Origin: Candidatus Zemynaea palustris | Lineage (GTDB): Bacteria > Vulcanimicrobiota > Vulcanimicrobiia > Vulcanimicrobiales > Vulcanimicrobiaceae | Assembly: GCA_003134695.1 (NCBI GenBank) | Contig: PLCB01000009.1 | Span: 20,884-84,883, forward strand | Direction of reading: 5' to 3' | Length of the DNA stretch: 64,000 bases | Shown here: positions 9,390-18,313 of the stretch, in pieces | Layout: the number at the start of each line of letters is the position of its first letter | Numbering within the stretch: position 1 is the first letter of the stretch | Position numbers and translations under genes: made by a program | The notes under the pieces: model-generated | Told to the model about the DNA's origin: nothing | Database searches by the model: none | The model's input: the letters and a program-made list of their open reading frames with translations, nothing else

Positions 9390-9450
9390 GGCCGGCCTCC
9401 AATCTTCGTGACCCTCCGCCCCCGTTCTTGGGTAACCCCCCAAGCGCGAC

Positions 9451-10935
9451 TTAATATCCGAGCGCGTGGTGGACGGCGCGTTCGATCGCTTCGCGCGGGG
9501 GGTGGCGTGCGATCCATCCGACGTAGCCGTCGGGCCGGACAAGCGCCGCGAACGGCGCGCGGGTTTTCCATCGCGCGGCTCGCTGACGTTCGATCGCGAG
9601 CTTTCGCACACTGCGAGGCAGGTCAAGCCGATTCGCATTCGCCTCGTCGAGTCCGTGGAGCACGAGTATCGCGCCGTCCGTCGTTGCGAGCGCGGGATCG
9701 GGAGCGCGCCGTCCGACCCAGCGGTCTCTTGCGAGAAATAAGGGAGAATCGTCGTACCGAACGTCGAGCAGGACGCCGGTTCGTAAAACCCGCCGAGCGA
9801 GCGGCGCGAAGCGCATCAACCGGCCGCCCGCGGCGAGCAGCGGCCGCCGCCAGCGTGGCGCGATGCCGAGCATCCATTTCGTGCAACGATCGCTGAAGCG
9901 CTCGGTGCTGGTGACGATCGCGCAACGCCGTTCGACGTCGTACGAGGCGAGCAATCTCATCGTGTCCGCGCCGTCCAGTGCGAAGGCCAGCTTCCAACTG
10001 AGGTTGTGCGCGTCGGCGACGCCGCCGTTGAGTCCTTGACCGCCGACCGGGCTGTTCAAATGCGCGGAATCGCCGGCGAGGACGACGCGCCCGACCGCAA
10101 ACCAGGGCGCGTGACGCCTATGGATGTTGAAAGCGCTCGCCCATTCGATCTCAAAGGGGCCGTCGCCGAGCGTGGCGCGGACGTGGGAGGCGATGCGATC
10201 GTGTGCGAGTGCGGCTGCGTCGCTCTCGTCGGGTGGGATCGCCGCGATGACGCGCCAGCGCCCGCGCGCGAAACGCAGCGCGGCGAGATATTCAGGGCCG
10301 TCGAAACGTAGTCGCGGCCAGGGGAGAATATCGCGCCGATCCTCGATGCCGATGACGGCGAGCATGATTCGCGTCGGATACGTCTCGCCCTCGAGCGCCA
10401 GCCCGAGTTTTGTGCGGACGGTGCTGTTGGCTCCGTCCGCACCGACGAGAAACGGCGCGTCCACCGAATACGTCGATTGCTCGCCGAGCTTGCGAAGCAC
10501 GACTCGGACGCCGCCCGGGTCGTGCCAAAAATCGACGACCTCCTCACCGAAGCGAGCGTCGACCAAGCCCGTGTGCACGGCCGCGTTGCGCAGGATCGCT
10601 TCGGTCCGGTGCTGCGGCAGAAACACCGGCTCCGGGTCGAACGTTTCGTCGCGAAGCAGCGAGAAGTCGAGGCGTGCGAGTTCTTCGCCGTCGAGCGCAT
10701 CGCAGATATTGAGTGCTGCAGGGACGATGGCCTCGGCGCGGATCTCATCGAGCAAACCCCACGAGCGAAAGATCTCGACCGTGCGCGGCAGCACGACGCC
10801 GGCGCGCGCATATAGCGCAGGGGCGGGCGCTTTCTCGAAGACGATCGAGCGTACGCCGTGGCGCGCCAGGCCGAGCGCGGCCGCAAAGCCCACGGGCCCG
10901 CCACCGGCGATAGCGACCGGTGTCGTCTCGTTCAT
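9451..10935 (-). CDS. FAD-dependent aromatic-ring monooxygenase family protein
   Basis: The 494-residue protein starts with the dinucleotide-binding motif PVAIAGGGPVGFAAALGLARHG. It contains the second FAD motif VLAGDSAHLNSPVGGQGLNGGVADAHNL and, between them, VGADGANSTVR, all typical of group A flavoprotein hydroxylases of the phenol/pentachlorophenol type. The ATG at 10935 overlaps the stop of the MFS transporter gene, and the gene is followed by the xanthine dehydrogenase genes, so it belongs to the operon. A role as urate hydroxylase (as for HpxO) would close the gap between xanthine and OHCU. However, its length and C-terminal extension look more like phenol-type enzymes, so substrate assignment is open. 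Confidence 0.8.
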   Translation of the reverse strand: MNETTPVAIAGGGPVGFAAALGLARHGVRSIVFEKAPAPALYARAGVVLPRTVEIFRSWGLLDEIRAEAIVPAALNICDALDGEELARLDFSLLRDETFDPEPVFLPQHRTEAILRNAAVHTGLVDARFGEEVVDFWHDPGGVRVVLRKLGEQSTYSVDAPFLVGADGANSTVRTKLGLALEGETYPTRIMLAVIGIEDRRDILPWPRLRFDGPEYLAALRFARGRWRVIAAIPPDESDAAALAHDRIASHVRATLGDGPFEIEWASAFNIHRRHAPWFAVGRVVLAGDSAHLNSPVGGQGLNGGVADAHNLSWKLAFALDGADTMRLLASYDVERRCAIVTSTERFSDRCTKWMLGIAPRWRRPLLAAGGRLMRFAPLARRVLRTGVLLDVRYDDSPLFLARDRWVGRRAPDPALATTDGAILVLHGLDEANANRLDLPRSVRKLAIERQRAARWKTRAPFAALVRPDGYVGWIARHPPREAIERAVHHALGY

Positions 10936-12101
10936 CGACCGCGGTGCGCTTTCTCCGCGACGTGCGCGGCGGCGCCGAGCCTGGGACCGATCACGATCAA
11001 GATGATCACGGCGAGGACCACTGGGATGAAAGCGGTCGCGGAGATGTGGGAGAGATCCCAGATCGCCCCCGAGAGAAGCGACATCACGAACGCAACCGAG
11101 TAGCCGATCGTGAACGCCCCGGCCGACATCGATGCGACGTCGCCGGCGGCCGCGACGAGCGGCGGCAAAGCGAAACTCAAGATCAGCGTGTATGCGCCCC
11201 AAAAGCCGATGAATACCACTGCGGCGACGCCCAACCAGCCGCCGTACACCAGGAAAATGGCGAGCGCCACCGCCAGGAGCAACGCCATCACGGTGCACGT
11301 GATCCAGTGGCTCAAGATGCGTATCGGAATGAGGCCGAATGCGAACGACGCGGGCAGCTGACCGAGGTTGAGCGCGGCGAGTGCTGGCCCCACGAACTGC
11401 GCTTGATGGTTGGCGTGTAAATAGTCCGGGATGAACGTGTTCGCGCCGAAATAGGTCAGGCTCGCCGCAGCTTGAAGGATACCAACCTCCCACAGCCGCT
11501 CGTCGCGAAAGTTCGGAAACCAATTCGCCGTAGCTCGATCGGCATGGCCGTCACCGCGTCCTGCGAATAGCATCACGATGACGGCGACGAGCGCGACCGA
11601 AATGCCCCACACGCCGAAACTTTTTTCCCAACTTCCGCCGACCAGCGGCAAGACGAGCGGCAGCGTCAGCGATGCGCCAAGCGCCTCGCCGGCGAGCAGG
11701 CCGTTCGACCACACGGCGGTGGCGAGCGCGACGCGGTTGGAAAACCATTCGCGTGAAAGGGTCGGAAAGACGGGTTGCAAGAGTGCGATGCCGAGCCCCA
11801 TCAGGAACGTCATCGCGAACAGCACGACGATCGACGGGCCGATGCCGCGCAGGCTCGATGAGAGGGCGATGATCCACAGCGCGACGATCATCGCTCGACG
11901 CGTTCCAAGACGGGCCACGAGCAGTGACCCGAAGATTGAGGAGCCCGCCAAGGTGAGCACCGGCAAATTCGAGAGCGCGGCGACGCCGGCTTCATTCAAG
12001 TGAAGATCGCGGTGGATCGCCGGAAGCACCGGCGGCAGGGCCAAGAGGGTTAGCCGCAGGTCGATCCCCGCCAACCACAACAGAGAAAGCCTGAGCTTCA
12101 T
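10932..12101 (-). CDS. MFS transporter, CynX/NimT-like
   Basis: A 389-residue membrane protein with about 12 hydrophobic helices. The loop between helices 2 and 3 carries GSLLVARLGTRRAMIVALW, the MFS signature loop. The N-terminal segment LALPPVLPAIHRDLHLNEAGVAALSNLPVL resembles CynX/NimT-family proteins. It is the first gene of the minus-strand operon, starting 33 bases from the divergent large hydrolase gene, so the operon promoter must sit in or very near 12102-12134 or inside the neighbour. Substrate unknown; a purine intermediate or an organic anion would fit. Confidence 0.8.
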   Translation of the reverse strand: MKLRLSLLWLAGIDLRLTLLALPPVLPAIHRDLHLNEAGVAALSNLPVLTLAGSSIFGSLLVARLGTRRAMIVALWIIALSSSLRGIGPSIVVLFAMTFLMGLGIALLQPVFPTLSREWFSNRVALATAVWSNGLLAGEALGASLTLPLVLPLVGGSWEKSFGVWGISVALVAVIVMLFAGRGDGHADRATANWFPNFRDERLWEVGILQAAASLTYFGANTFIPDYLHANHQAQFVGPALAALNLGQLPASFAFGLIPIRILSHWITCTVMALLLAVALAIFLVYGGWLGVAAVVFIGFWGAYTLILSFALPPLVAAAGDVASMSAGAFTIGYSVAFVMSLLSGAIWDLSHISATAFIPVVLAVIILIVIGPRLGAAAHVAEKAHRGR

Positions 12102-12134
12102 CGCGGCGCGCTTCCGCCTGTAGCCTCAAAAGAC

Positions 12135-15100
12135 ATGGCGCCCGCAGCGCGAAACGCCGCTCGGGGAGATCGAAGTCTGGATACCTTAGCGCCCGATCTT
12201 TGGTCGACGCTCGCCGGCGTCTTGCGCTTGCAAGGCGCCGCGTTCGCGCAGGTCCTTCACGTCCACAATCGCTTTGCGGTCGCCCTCGCGATCGTGCTGA
12301 TTGCCGGCCTTTCGGAAGGGATCGCGCAAAGCATCGTCTTGTTCGCCAATCGCGTCACACCTGCGCGTTTCGTCTTGAGCGCGGCGACCAACGCGCTGCT
12401 CTTTGTGTTCGGCTACGTGTTCCTGGTCTCGAGTACGTTCGCGATCTGTTTGGCGCCGGGCGCCCCGCATCTTTCGTTCAGTACCTTGCTGCTGGTGATC
12501 GCGTTCAGTTACGCGCCGCGGGTCTTTGCGTTTTGGGCGGCGTTGCCATACTTGGGGAACCAGCTGCTTTGGGTCTTGCGCGGCTGGCATTTGCTGGCGA
12601 TGGTGGTCGGCGTCGCGGCGGCGGGGCACGTCGCGCGGGTCGACGCCTTCATCTGCGTCGCACTCGGCTGGCTCGGGACGGTCGTCGCGCAACATACCTA
12701 CGGGCGCCCGATCGCGAACCTCGGTGTGCGCTGCCTGAACGCGGCGGCCGGCACGACGCTGATCGACGACGAGCAGCTTGCGATCGACCGAGCCGGCTCG
12801 ACGATGATGGGCGCCGTAAAAGCTTCGACCGGCGCGGCTTCGCGCTCGGATCGCCTGCAAAGCGTGATCGGCGCGATCGCCGTCGTGCTGCTCACGGTCG
12901 TCGTGGTGCTTGCGCTCGTCCCCGTGCGCGATTCGGTTTTTGGCTGGTACGGCCGTATTCCGCTCGAGCTGCGCCTGCCGCTCGATCTGGTCTGGCTCGC
13001 GTTCATCGCGGCGCTGGTCGCCGCGCTGCTTGCTCCGGTCGAGACGTTGGGCTGGTGGGCCGGATGGTACGGTGAAACGCTGAAACCGCCGGCGGATCGC
13101 GATCCGCTCGACGTCGCGAAGGCTCGCCAGGCAGTCTCGCGCTACGTCGTCTATCTCGACGGTATCTCTCAATCCAGTTCACACTACACCCCCGACATCG
13201 AGACCTTTCTCGACGCCTTTGCACCGCGACTTCCGGAACGCGTGCGTTTGATTCGCGGGCTCATGGTCTATTCGGTGCTGAACCGACCGCTCGATTCAGA
13301 CCCCGTTTTCTCCCATTTCTGGAAGCTCGTCGACGCGATCCGTCTGAAAAACGGGAATTCGCTGCTGGGGATGTTCATCAATTTGCGAAACGTGCTGATC
13401 GTCGCGGTCTCGGCAGATCAACGCTACGGCCCGCTGTACAACTTCGGAATCGCGCGACTCGTTTACGACGCCCTAATCGCGGACGGTTACGATCCCAAGA
13501 GCGGGATGCCCGTAACGCTCGTCGGCTACAGCGGCGGCGGGCAGATGGCGGCGGCATCGGCGGCCGTGCTCAAGCGCGCAATCGACGCGCCGATCGACGT
13601 GATCTCACTCGGCGGGGTCATGAGCGGAAACTCACGCTTTCTCGAACTCGAACAGCTGTATCATCTCGTCGGTTCCAAGGACGGCGTCGAGCGGCTCGGC
13701 CCGATGCTCTTCCCGTCGCGCTGGAAGATCTTCCCGCTATCGTATTGGAATCGAGCCGTGCACTTGGGGCGGATCACCTTCGTCCCCCTCGGCCCCGTCG
13801 GGCACCAAGTACCCGGCGGAATGTTGGATGCCAACGCCGTCCTCCCCGATGGCCGAACGAATCTCGGGCAGACGCTCGACATCATCGATCGTATCTTGCG
13901 CGGCACGTGGGCGAGCCCCGCGCCGCTGTCCGCTCCGAAGGCGAGCAACTACGACCGCTACGTCGAAGCGGCGTGGAACCTCCCGGACTATTACCCACTA
14001 GAGCGTACGGTCGACGCGCAGCGCTATCGACCGATCGGCGAATGGATGGGCCGGCTGATTCTCCCCAAACCTGAAGAACGCGCGAGCGTGCGTGGGGCGT
14101 GGTTCGAAGTACACCACGCCGCTGAGGATCAGCGCGACCTCGTCGGCCGCACCGTGAAGTTGCGCTGGAGCGACGAGCCGGAGGTGCAAGAACTGGTGCG
14201 CGCGGTGACTCGTGACGTGAACTTCAGCGCCGAGGCGGACTATGCGAGCCATTATGGCGGCCTGGTCATGCCGGTTCGCCTCAATCACGTTCGGCTCGTC
14301 GATCCTTTGGAGTCGCTGGCGGGTTCGCATCCGACCGACGACGCGATCGTCATGCTTTCCGGGCCTGTGGAGAGACGAGACGAGGACGGGGTCGTTCTCC
14401 AGATCGCGCGTCACCCGGTCCAGATTTCCGGACGGTATTACGCGTTGTTCCGCTTCGTCGAGGCGCTCGCCGGCGACCACTTTCGCGTCGTGCACTTCAA
14501 CAGGTCGTCGCACGACTTCAACGGACCGGAGGAAATCGTTCGACTACCGCCGGTCGTCTCCGATTGCGAGGGACGCGAGCCGTCGAGCACTCGCGCTCTC
14601 GAGCGCACGGCGCTCAACACGGCCGGCTGGTATGCGTACGGTGCGCCGGACGCGAACGGAGAGTTCGTCGTGCGCGCGCTTGCGCCGCGCGCGTTGTTGC
14701 GCGTCGCGCCGGAATCCGTGCAGCCGGGTGGGATCGCGGCCTACGGCGCCGTGCGAAAGATGGCGTGGGACGACATCGTCGCGCGAAAAGGGACGATGCG
14801 CTCGGTGCTCTTCGGCGGCTCGCCCAGCGGCTGGAGTGTGGGCTCCAAGGCGTTGCTCGTCCACGTCTACGGCGGCATCGGCGGAACGCAACGCGAAGCG
14901 ACGGCGTCCGCTCTCATCTACTTCGGCCACTTCGCGTACGGTCTGGCCGAGGTCGTCATGGATCCGCTGGCCGGCGAGTCGCGCTTCGAGATCGTGTACC
15001 ACCAGGTCTACACGCAGAACGGCGATGGTCTGATCGCGGGCCCCCTGCATTGGTCGCGCTACATGGGCGATCGGCAATTCGGCTGGGCCGGGTTGCGCCC

Positions 15101-15683
15101 GGTGTGCGACTTGCTGTTCAAACTCGACGCGTTCGGCGAGGACTTCGAGATCGACGCCGCCCCGAGCGGGTCTGCGCTCTCGGGCTTGGTGCTGCAGCTC
15201 GAAGCGATGACGGCGCGCTATCGCATCGGCGACGGGACCGGCGGAACGTTTGTCGGACCTGCCAACAACTGCTCGCAGGACGCGAACCACGCGCTCTTCT
15301 CGACGCTGCGCCGCTTGCAGCAATTCATCGAGGCCCATCCGGCGTTCGACGATTGGGAAAGCTCCTCATCGGCCGACGCGCAACGCTACCGCGTCTTGGT
15401 GCAGCTCAGCCGAGAGCTCTCGCGAAAACTTCAACCCTTCGGTAGTCCCCGCGCCGATTGGAGTGCAAACGAATTCAATCTCGGGAGCACGCTCGAAGAT
15501 GCTCCGCTTCAAAGCCTACTCGCGGGGCTGACGAGCTGGCGCGTCGTGCTGCCGCGCCTCGCCGCCGACACGATGCTCGGCACCTTCCTGCGTCACGGCG
15601 CCGCGGTCTGGCTGCTGACGACCGACCAGATCGGCGGCGAACATCCCGAGGTCGAGCCTGTCGCGCCGACGACGATCTTCTAA
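12135..15683 (+). CDS. Large membrane protein with alpha/beta-hydrolase-like nucleophile elbow
   Basis: The protein has 1182 residues. Residues 30-310 hold about 6-7 hydrophobic helices in a Yip1-like arrangement, with polytopic segments around ALAIVLIAGLSEGIAQSIVL and AIAVVLLTVVVVLALVPV. After this comes a soluble part with VTLVGYSGGGQMAAAS near residue 465, a GxSxG serine-hydrolase elbow, and later SHDFNGPEE and GPANNCSQDANHAL (about residue 1035). I recall large cyanobacterial proteins annotated as CAAX-protease-like with a similar hydrolase module and Cys-Gln-Asp motif, but this is recollection only. Substrate unknown. It begins 33 bases from the divergent MFS gene. Confidence 0.65.
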   Translation: MAPAARNAARGDRSLDTLAPDLWSTLAGVLRLQGAAFAQVLHVHNRFAVALAIVLIAGLSEGIAQSIVLFANRVTPARFVLSAATNALLFVFGYVFLVSSTFAICLAPGAPHLSFSTLLLVIAFSYAPRVFAFWAALPYLGNQLLWVLRGWHLLAMVVGVAAAGHVARVDAFICVALGWLGTVVAQHTYGRPIANLGVRCLNAAAGTTLIDDEQLAIDRAGSTMMGAVKASTGAASRSDRLQSVIGAIAVVLLTVVVVLALVPVRDSVFGWYGRIPLELRLPLDLVWLAFIAALVAALLAPVETLGWWAGWYGETLKPPADRDPLDVAKARQAVSRYVVYLDGISQSSSHYTPDIETFLDAFAPRLPERVRLIRGLMVYSVLNRPLDSDPVFSHFWKLVDAIRLKNGNSLLGMFINLRNVLIVAVSADQRYGPLYNFGIARLVYDALIADGYDPKSGMPVTLVGYSGGGQMAAASAAVLKRAIDAPIDVISLGGVMSGNSRFLELEQLYHLVGSKDGVERLGPMLFPSRWKIFPLSYWNRAVHLGRITFVPLGPVGHQVPGGMLDANAVLPDGRTNLGQTLDIIDRILRGTWASPAPLSAPKASNYDRYVEAAWNLPDYYPLERTVDAQRYRPIGEWMGRLILPKPEERASVRGAWFEVHHAAEDQRDLVGRTVKLRWSDEPEVQELVRAVTRDVNFSAEADYASHYGGLVMPVRLNHVRLVDPLESLAGSHPTDDAIVMLSGPVERRDEDGVVLQIARHPVQISGRYYALFRFVEALAGDHFRVVHFNRSSHDFNGPEEIVRLPPVVSDCEGREPSSTRALERTALNTAGWYAYGAPDANGEFVVRALAPRALLRVAPESVQPGGIAAYGAVRKMAWDDIVARKGTMRSVLFGGSPSGWSVGSKALLVHVYGGIGGTQREATASALIYFGHFAYGLAEVVMDPLAGESRFEIVYHQVYTQNGDGLIAGPLHWSRYMGDRQFGWAGLRPVCDLLFKLDAFGEDFEIDAAPSGSALSGLVLQLEAMTARYRIGDGTGGTFVGPANNCSQDANHALFSTLRRLQQFIEAHPAFDDWESSSSADAQRYRVLVQLSRELSRKLQPFGSPRADWSANEFNLGSTLEDAPLQSLLAGLTSWRVVLPRLAADTMLGTFLRHGAAVWLLTTDQIGGEHPEVEPVAPTTIF

Positions 15684-15850
15684 CCGCTACCCGGGCACGT
15701 GCGAGCCGTCACACTCGGTCGGCTTTTCGGTCGGCGAGACTGAGGAAGCGGGCGCCTGCGTCGAAGCGACGGGCGGGGTGGCGCCGTTTTCGATGGCGCC
15801 CTCTCGCGACGGAGCCGGTTTGTGTGGCGCAAGGCCGGCTCCGATCTTTT

Positions 15851-16750
15851 TCAAGCGCGCAGCGCGATCGCGATCTCCGCGCCGAGCCGCGCGTTGTTTT
15901 CGATCAGGGCGACATTCGCGGCGAGGCTTCGTCCGCCGCTCAGCGCCGCGAGCCGCTCGAGCAGGTACGGCGTGACGTCTTTGCCGGCGATATCGCGCGC
16001 CCGAGCTTCCTCGATCACCGCTTCGATATGCGGCCGTAGATCGTTTGCCGGAATCTCCTTCGATTGTGGAATCGGATTGGCGACGACGGTCCCGCCGGCG
16101 AGTCCGAGATCGCGTTTGATCGCGATGAAGCGCGCGATCTCGGCGCTGGAGTCCAGGCGGAGCGGCGCGGGTAGGCCGCTCGAGCGGCTCCAGAACGCTG
16201 GAAACTCGTCGGTGCCGTAACAGATCACCGGGACGCCGCGCGTCTCGAGGGCTTCGAGCGTCTTGGCGAGGTCGAGGATCGCTTTCGCGCCGGCGCAGAC
16301 GACCGTGACCGCCGTGCGCGCGAGTTCTTCCAGGTCCGCGGAGACGTCGAACGTTTTCTCCGCTCCGCGATGGACGCCGCCGATGCCGCCCGTCACGAAG
16401 ACCTCGATTCCGGCGAGGTGTGCACAGATCATCGTCGCCGCGACGGTCGTCGATCCGTCGATTCCGGCCGCCAGCGCATACGGCAGATCGGCGCGACTCA
16501 GCTTGCGGACGTTCTTCGCCCTCGCGAGCCGCTCCAATTGGGCGTCGTCGAGCCCGACGTGAATGTTGCCGTCGAGCACGCCGATCGTCGCCGGGATGGC
16601 GCCCGATTCACGGACGATTCGCTCGACATTGCGCGCCGTCTCGAGATTCTGCGGATACGGCATGCCGTGTGTCACGATCGTCGTTTCGAGCGCGACGATG
16701 GGTCGGCCGCGCGCCCGCGCCTCTTCGATCGCGTCGCCGGCGACGAGCAA
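15851..16750 (-). CDS. psuG: Pseudouridine-5'-phosphate glycosidase
   Basis: A 299-residue protein matching PsuG along its length: IVALETTIVTHGMPYPQNLETA near the N-terminus (catalytic glutamate region), ATIGVLDGNIHVGLDD, KLSRADLPYALA, TVAATMICAHLAGIEVFVTGGIGGVHRGAE, and GKDVTPYLLERL near the C-terminus. It cleaves pseudouridine 5'-phosphate to uracil and ribose 5-phosphate. No pseudouridine kinase gene is adjacent in the window, so the substrate may come from elsewhere or the kinase is unlinked. The upstream gene ends 5 bases away on the same strand. Confidence 0.92.
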   Translation of the reverse strand: MLVAGDAIEEARARGRPIVALETTIVTHGMPYPQNLETARNVERIVRESGAIPATIGVLDGNIHVGLDDAQLERLARAKNVRKLSRADLPYALAAGIDGSTTVAATMICAHLAGIEVFVTGGIGGVHRGAEKTFDVSADLEELARTAVTVVCAGAKAILDLAKTLEALETRGVPVICYGTDEFPAFWSRSSGLPAPLRLDSSAEIARFIAIKRDLGLAGGTVVANPIPQSKEIPANDLRPHIEAVIEEARARDIAGKDVTPYLLERLAALSGGRSLAANVALIENNARLGAEIAIALRA

Positions 16751-16755
16751 GGAGT

Positions 16756-17400
16756 CTAGATTTCGCGGATGCGCATGATCATCTGCGCGTGCGAGTCGAT
16801 GCCCGGCGTCCCCGGCTGCGCGCCATGATCGAGCCCGTCGCTGCTATAGACCAAGAAGATCCGATCGGTCGCCGAGAGGTGGTAGGTCGTCGTGACGGAG
16901 AGATCGGCCGTCCCGAGCGGCGTCGTGGTAAACGTGTTCGTCGTCCCCGAACCGTCGAGTGGGAGCAGCGCTCCGGTCCCCGGCGTCAGACTGAAGAGGC
17001 CGTAATGCCCGGACTCTTTCAGGGCGACGAAACCGAGATGGAGCCGGTCGCCGGCGCCGGCAGTCGTTACGTCGACCGTGCCCCCCGCTCCCAGCCACTT
17101 CCCGAAGTTGAATCCTAGCGGTTTGCCGTTTGCGTTGAAGAGTTGCGACGTGCGGTCGTCGCTGGCCAGACTCGCCGCTCGGAGACCTGCGAGGTGCTGG
17201 ATGTTCGAGCCGTCCGTCCCTTGCGCCGCACCGCCGTCGCGCACAAAAACCTGCGGATCGATCGGTTGTTGCGTGAGATCGGCGTAGAACGTCGCGTGCG
17301 TCATGAACAGCCAGTGCTGTTCTTGCGCGGCGAGCGGGGTGGTGAGGGCGACCAGCAACAGCGTCGTAGCCGACGTCAGGGCGAGAAACAGTTTGCGCAT
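16756..17400 (-). CDS. Exported protein of unknown function
   Basis: A 214-residue protein with a clear signal peptide (RKLFLALTSATTLLLVALTTPLAAQ). The mature part is rich in Thr/Gly and beta-strand-like, including FVRDGGAAQGTDGSN and a short threonine-rich stretch GSGTTNTFTTTPLGTADLSV. No known catalytic motif is seen. It lies immediately upstream of psuG on the same strand but the pairing is not functionally obvious. The family is not recognised. Confidence 0.65.
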   Translation of the reverse strand: MRKLFLALTSATTLLLVALTTPLAAQEQHWLFMTHATFYADLTQQPIDPQVFVRDGGAAQGTDGSNIQHLAGLRAASLASDDRTSQLFNANGKPLGFNFGKWLGAGGTVDVTTAGAGDRLHLGFVALKESGHYGLFSLTPGTGALLPLDGSGTTNTFTTTPLGTADLSVTTTYHLSATDRIFLVYSSDGLDHGAQPGTPGIDSHAQMIMRIREI

Positions 17401-17411
17401 TGGGTTAACCT

Positions 17412-17741
17412 CTAAGACGTGCGACGGCGCGGGCGTTTGCCGGTTACGTTGTCAATCCGATCGGCGATCTGTTCGGCGGTCGAGGCGCCTTCTTGCAGTA
17501 TCTGACCGACTTGCTTTGCGGTCGCCGCAACTTCGCGCACCGTCGTCGTCGCGCGCTTCGCTCCGCGCACGGCCTTGCGGGCGACGGCCGCGCCCTTCTT
17601 GATTACGGCACCGGCTTTCTTTCGTGCGCCGGTCTTGCGCCGCGTCCGTTTTGCCGTGGCTTTCTTGCCGCGTTCGCTCTTGTGAACCGCGGCCCGCTTC
17701 CCGCGAGTCGATTTCTTCCGTCGAGTCTTTCGTGCAGCCAT
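17412..17741 (-). CDS. Small Lys/Arg-rich histone H1-like protein
   Basis: A 109-residue strongly basic protein. Its first 60 residues are almost entirely Lys, Arg, Ala and Thr (for example KTRRKKSTRGKRAAVHKSERG). The following helix-forming region (VREVAATAKQVGQILQEGASTAEQIADRIDNV) is less charged, and the end is basic again. Composition resembles bacterial histone H1/Hc-like and AlgP-type DNA-binding proteins, suggesting nucleoid binding. Low complexity makes homology weak evidence. The gene is well isolated, with an upstream gap of about 60 bases to the formyltransferase gene on the same strand. Confidence 0.6.
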   Translation of the reverse strand: MAARKTRRKKSTRGKRAAVHKSERGKKATAKRTRRKTGARKKAGAVIKKGAAVARKAVRGAKRATTTVREVAATAKQVGQILQEGASTAEQIADRIDNVTGKRPRRRTS

Positions 17742-17800
17742 TCTCTCTCCGTTCCCTTAAATCGGCGATCCAACCGCATTGGCTTCAGCTGGGCAAGCGT

Positions 17801-18313
17801 TCACTTCGGACCCGACTGGGGTCGTGGCGACGACCAACTTTCGTAGGTCGCATTTTCGTGCTGCTGCGGCCGTCTCCGAACGATGCCGAGTGCGAGATCT
17901 TTCACGATGTAGCGCAACAACCGTGACGCCGCCGGGATGATCGCGCGGTCGTAGAACTCGCGCGGCCGCTCGTCCGGAAGGATCGCGACGACCTCCTGCT
18001 CGCAGATGTCGCCCGTGTCGAGCCCGTCGTCGGCCCAGAACCAGGTCGCTCCGGTGTAACCCTCACCGAGCTTGAAGGCCCACTTGATGGAGTCCGGGCC
18101 GCGATGTCGCGGTAGGAGGGACGGGTGGAAGATCAGCGTCCCGAACTCGGGCTTTGCCAGGTCTTCGGCGCCGATCTTGACGGTGAGGCGTGGAGCGATC
18201 GCGACGGTCGCGGCCGCGGGATCGTCGACGACTTCGACGGCCTCATCTCTGAGAATGTCGAGACAGGCCTGCACCATCGGTTGTTCGCGATCGCCGATTA
18301 CGTAGACCGTCAT
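17801..18313 (-). CDS. Formyltransferase-like protein (GART / methionyl-tRNA formyltransferase fold)
   Basis: The 170-residue protein contains LIFHPSLLPRHRGPDSIKWAFKLGEGYTGATWFWADDGLDTGDICEQ, the central formyl-folate transferase motif with the catalytic N/H...D arrangement (FHPSLLP, then DTGDI). It is shorter than methionyl-tRNA formyltransferase (about 310) and lacks its C-terminal domain. It may therefore act on another amine such as a sugar nucleotide, or be a hydrolase-like relative. The start codon overlaps the start of the divergent DUF2079 gene by two bases, so the two genes share one intergenic region with essentially no space. Confidence 0.75.
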   Translation of the reverse strand: MTVYVIGDREQPMVQACLDILRDEAVEVVDDPAAATVAIAPRLTVKIGAEDLAKPEFGTLIFHPSLLPRHRGPDSIKWAFKLGEGYTGATWFWADDGLDTGDICEQEVVAILPDERPREFYDRAIIPAASRLLRYIVKDLALGIVRRRPQQHENATYESWSSPRPQSGPK

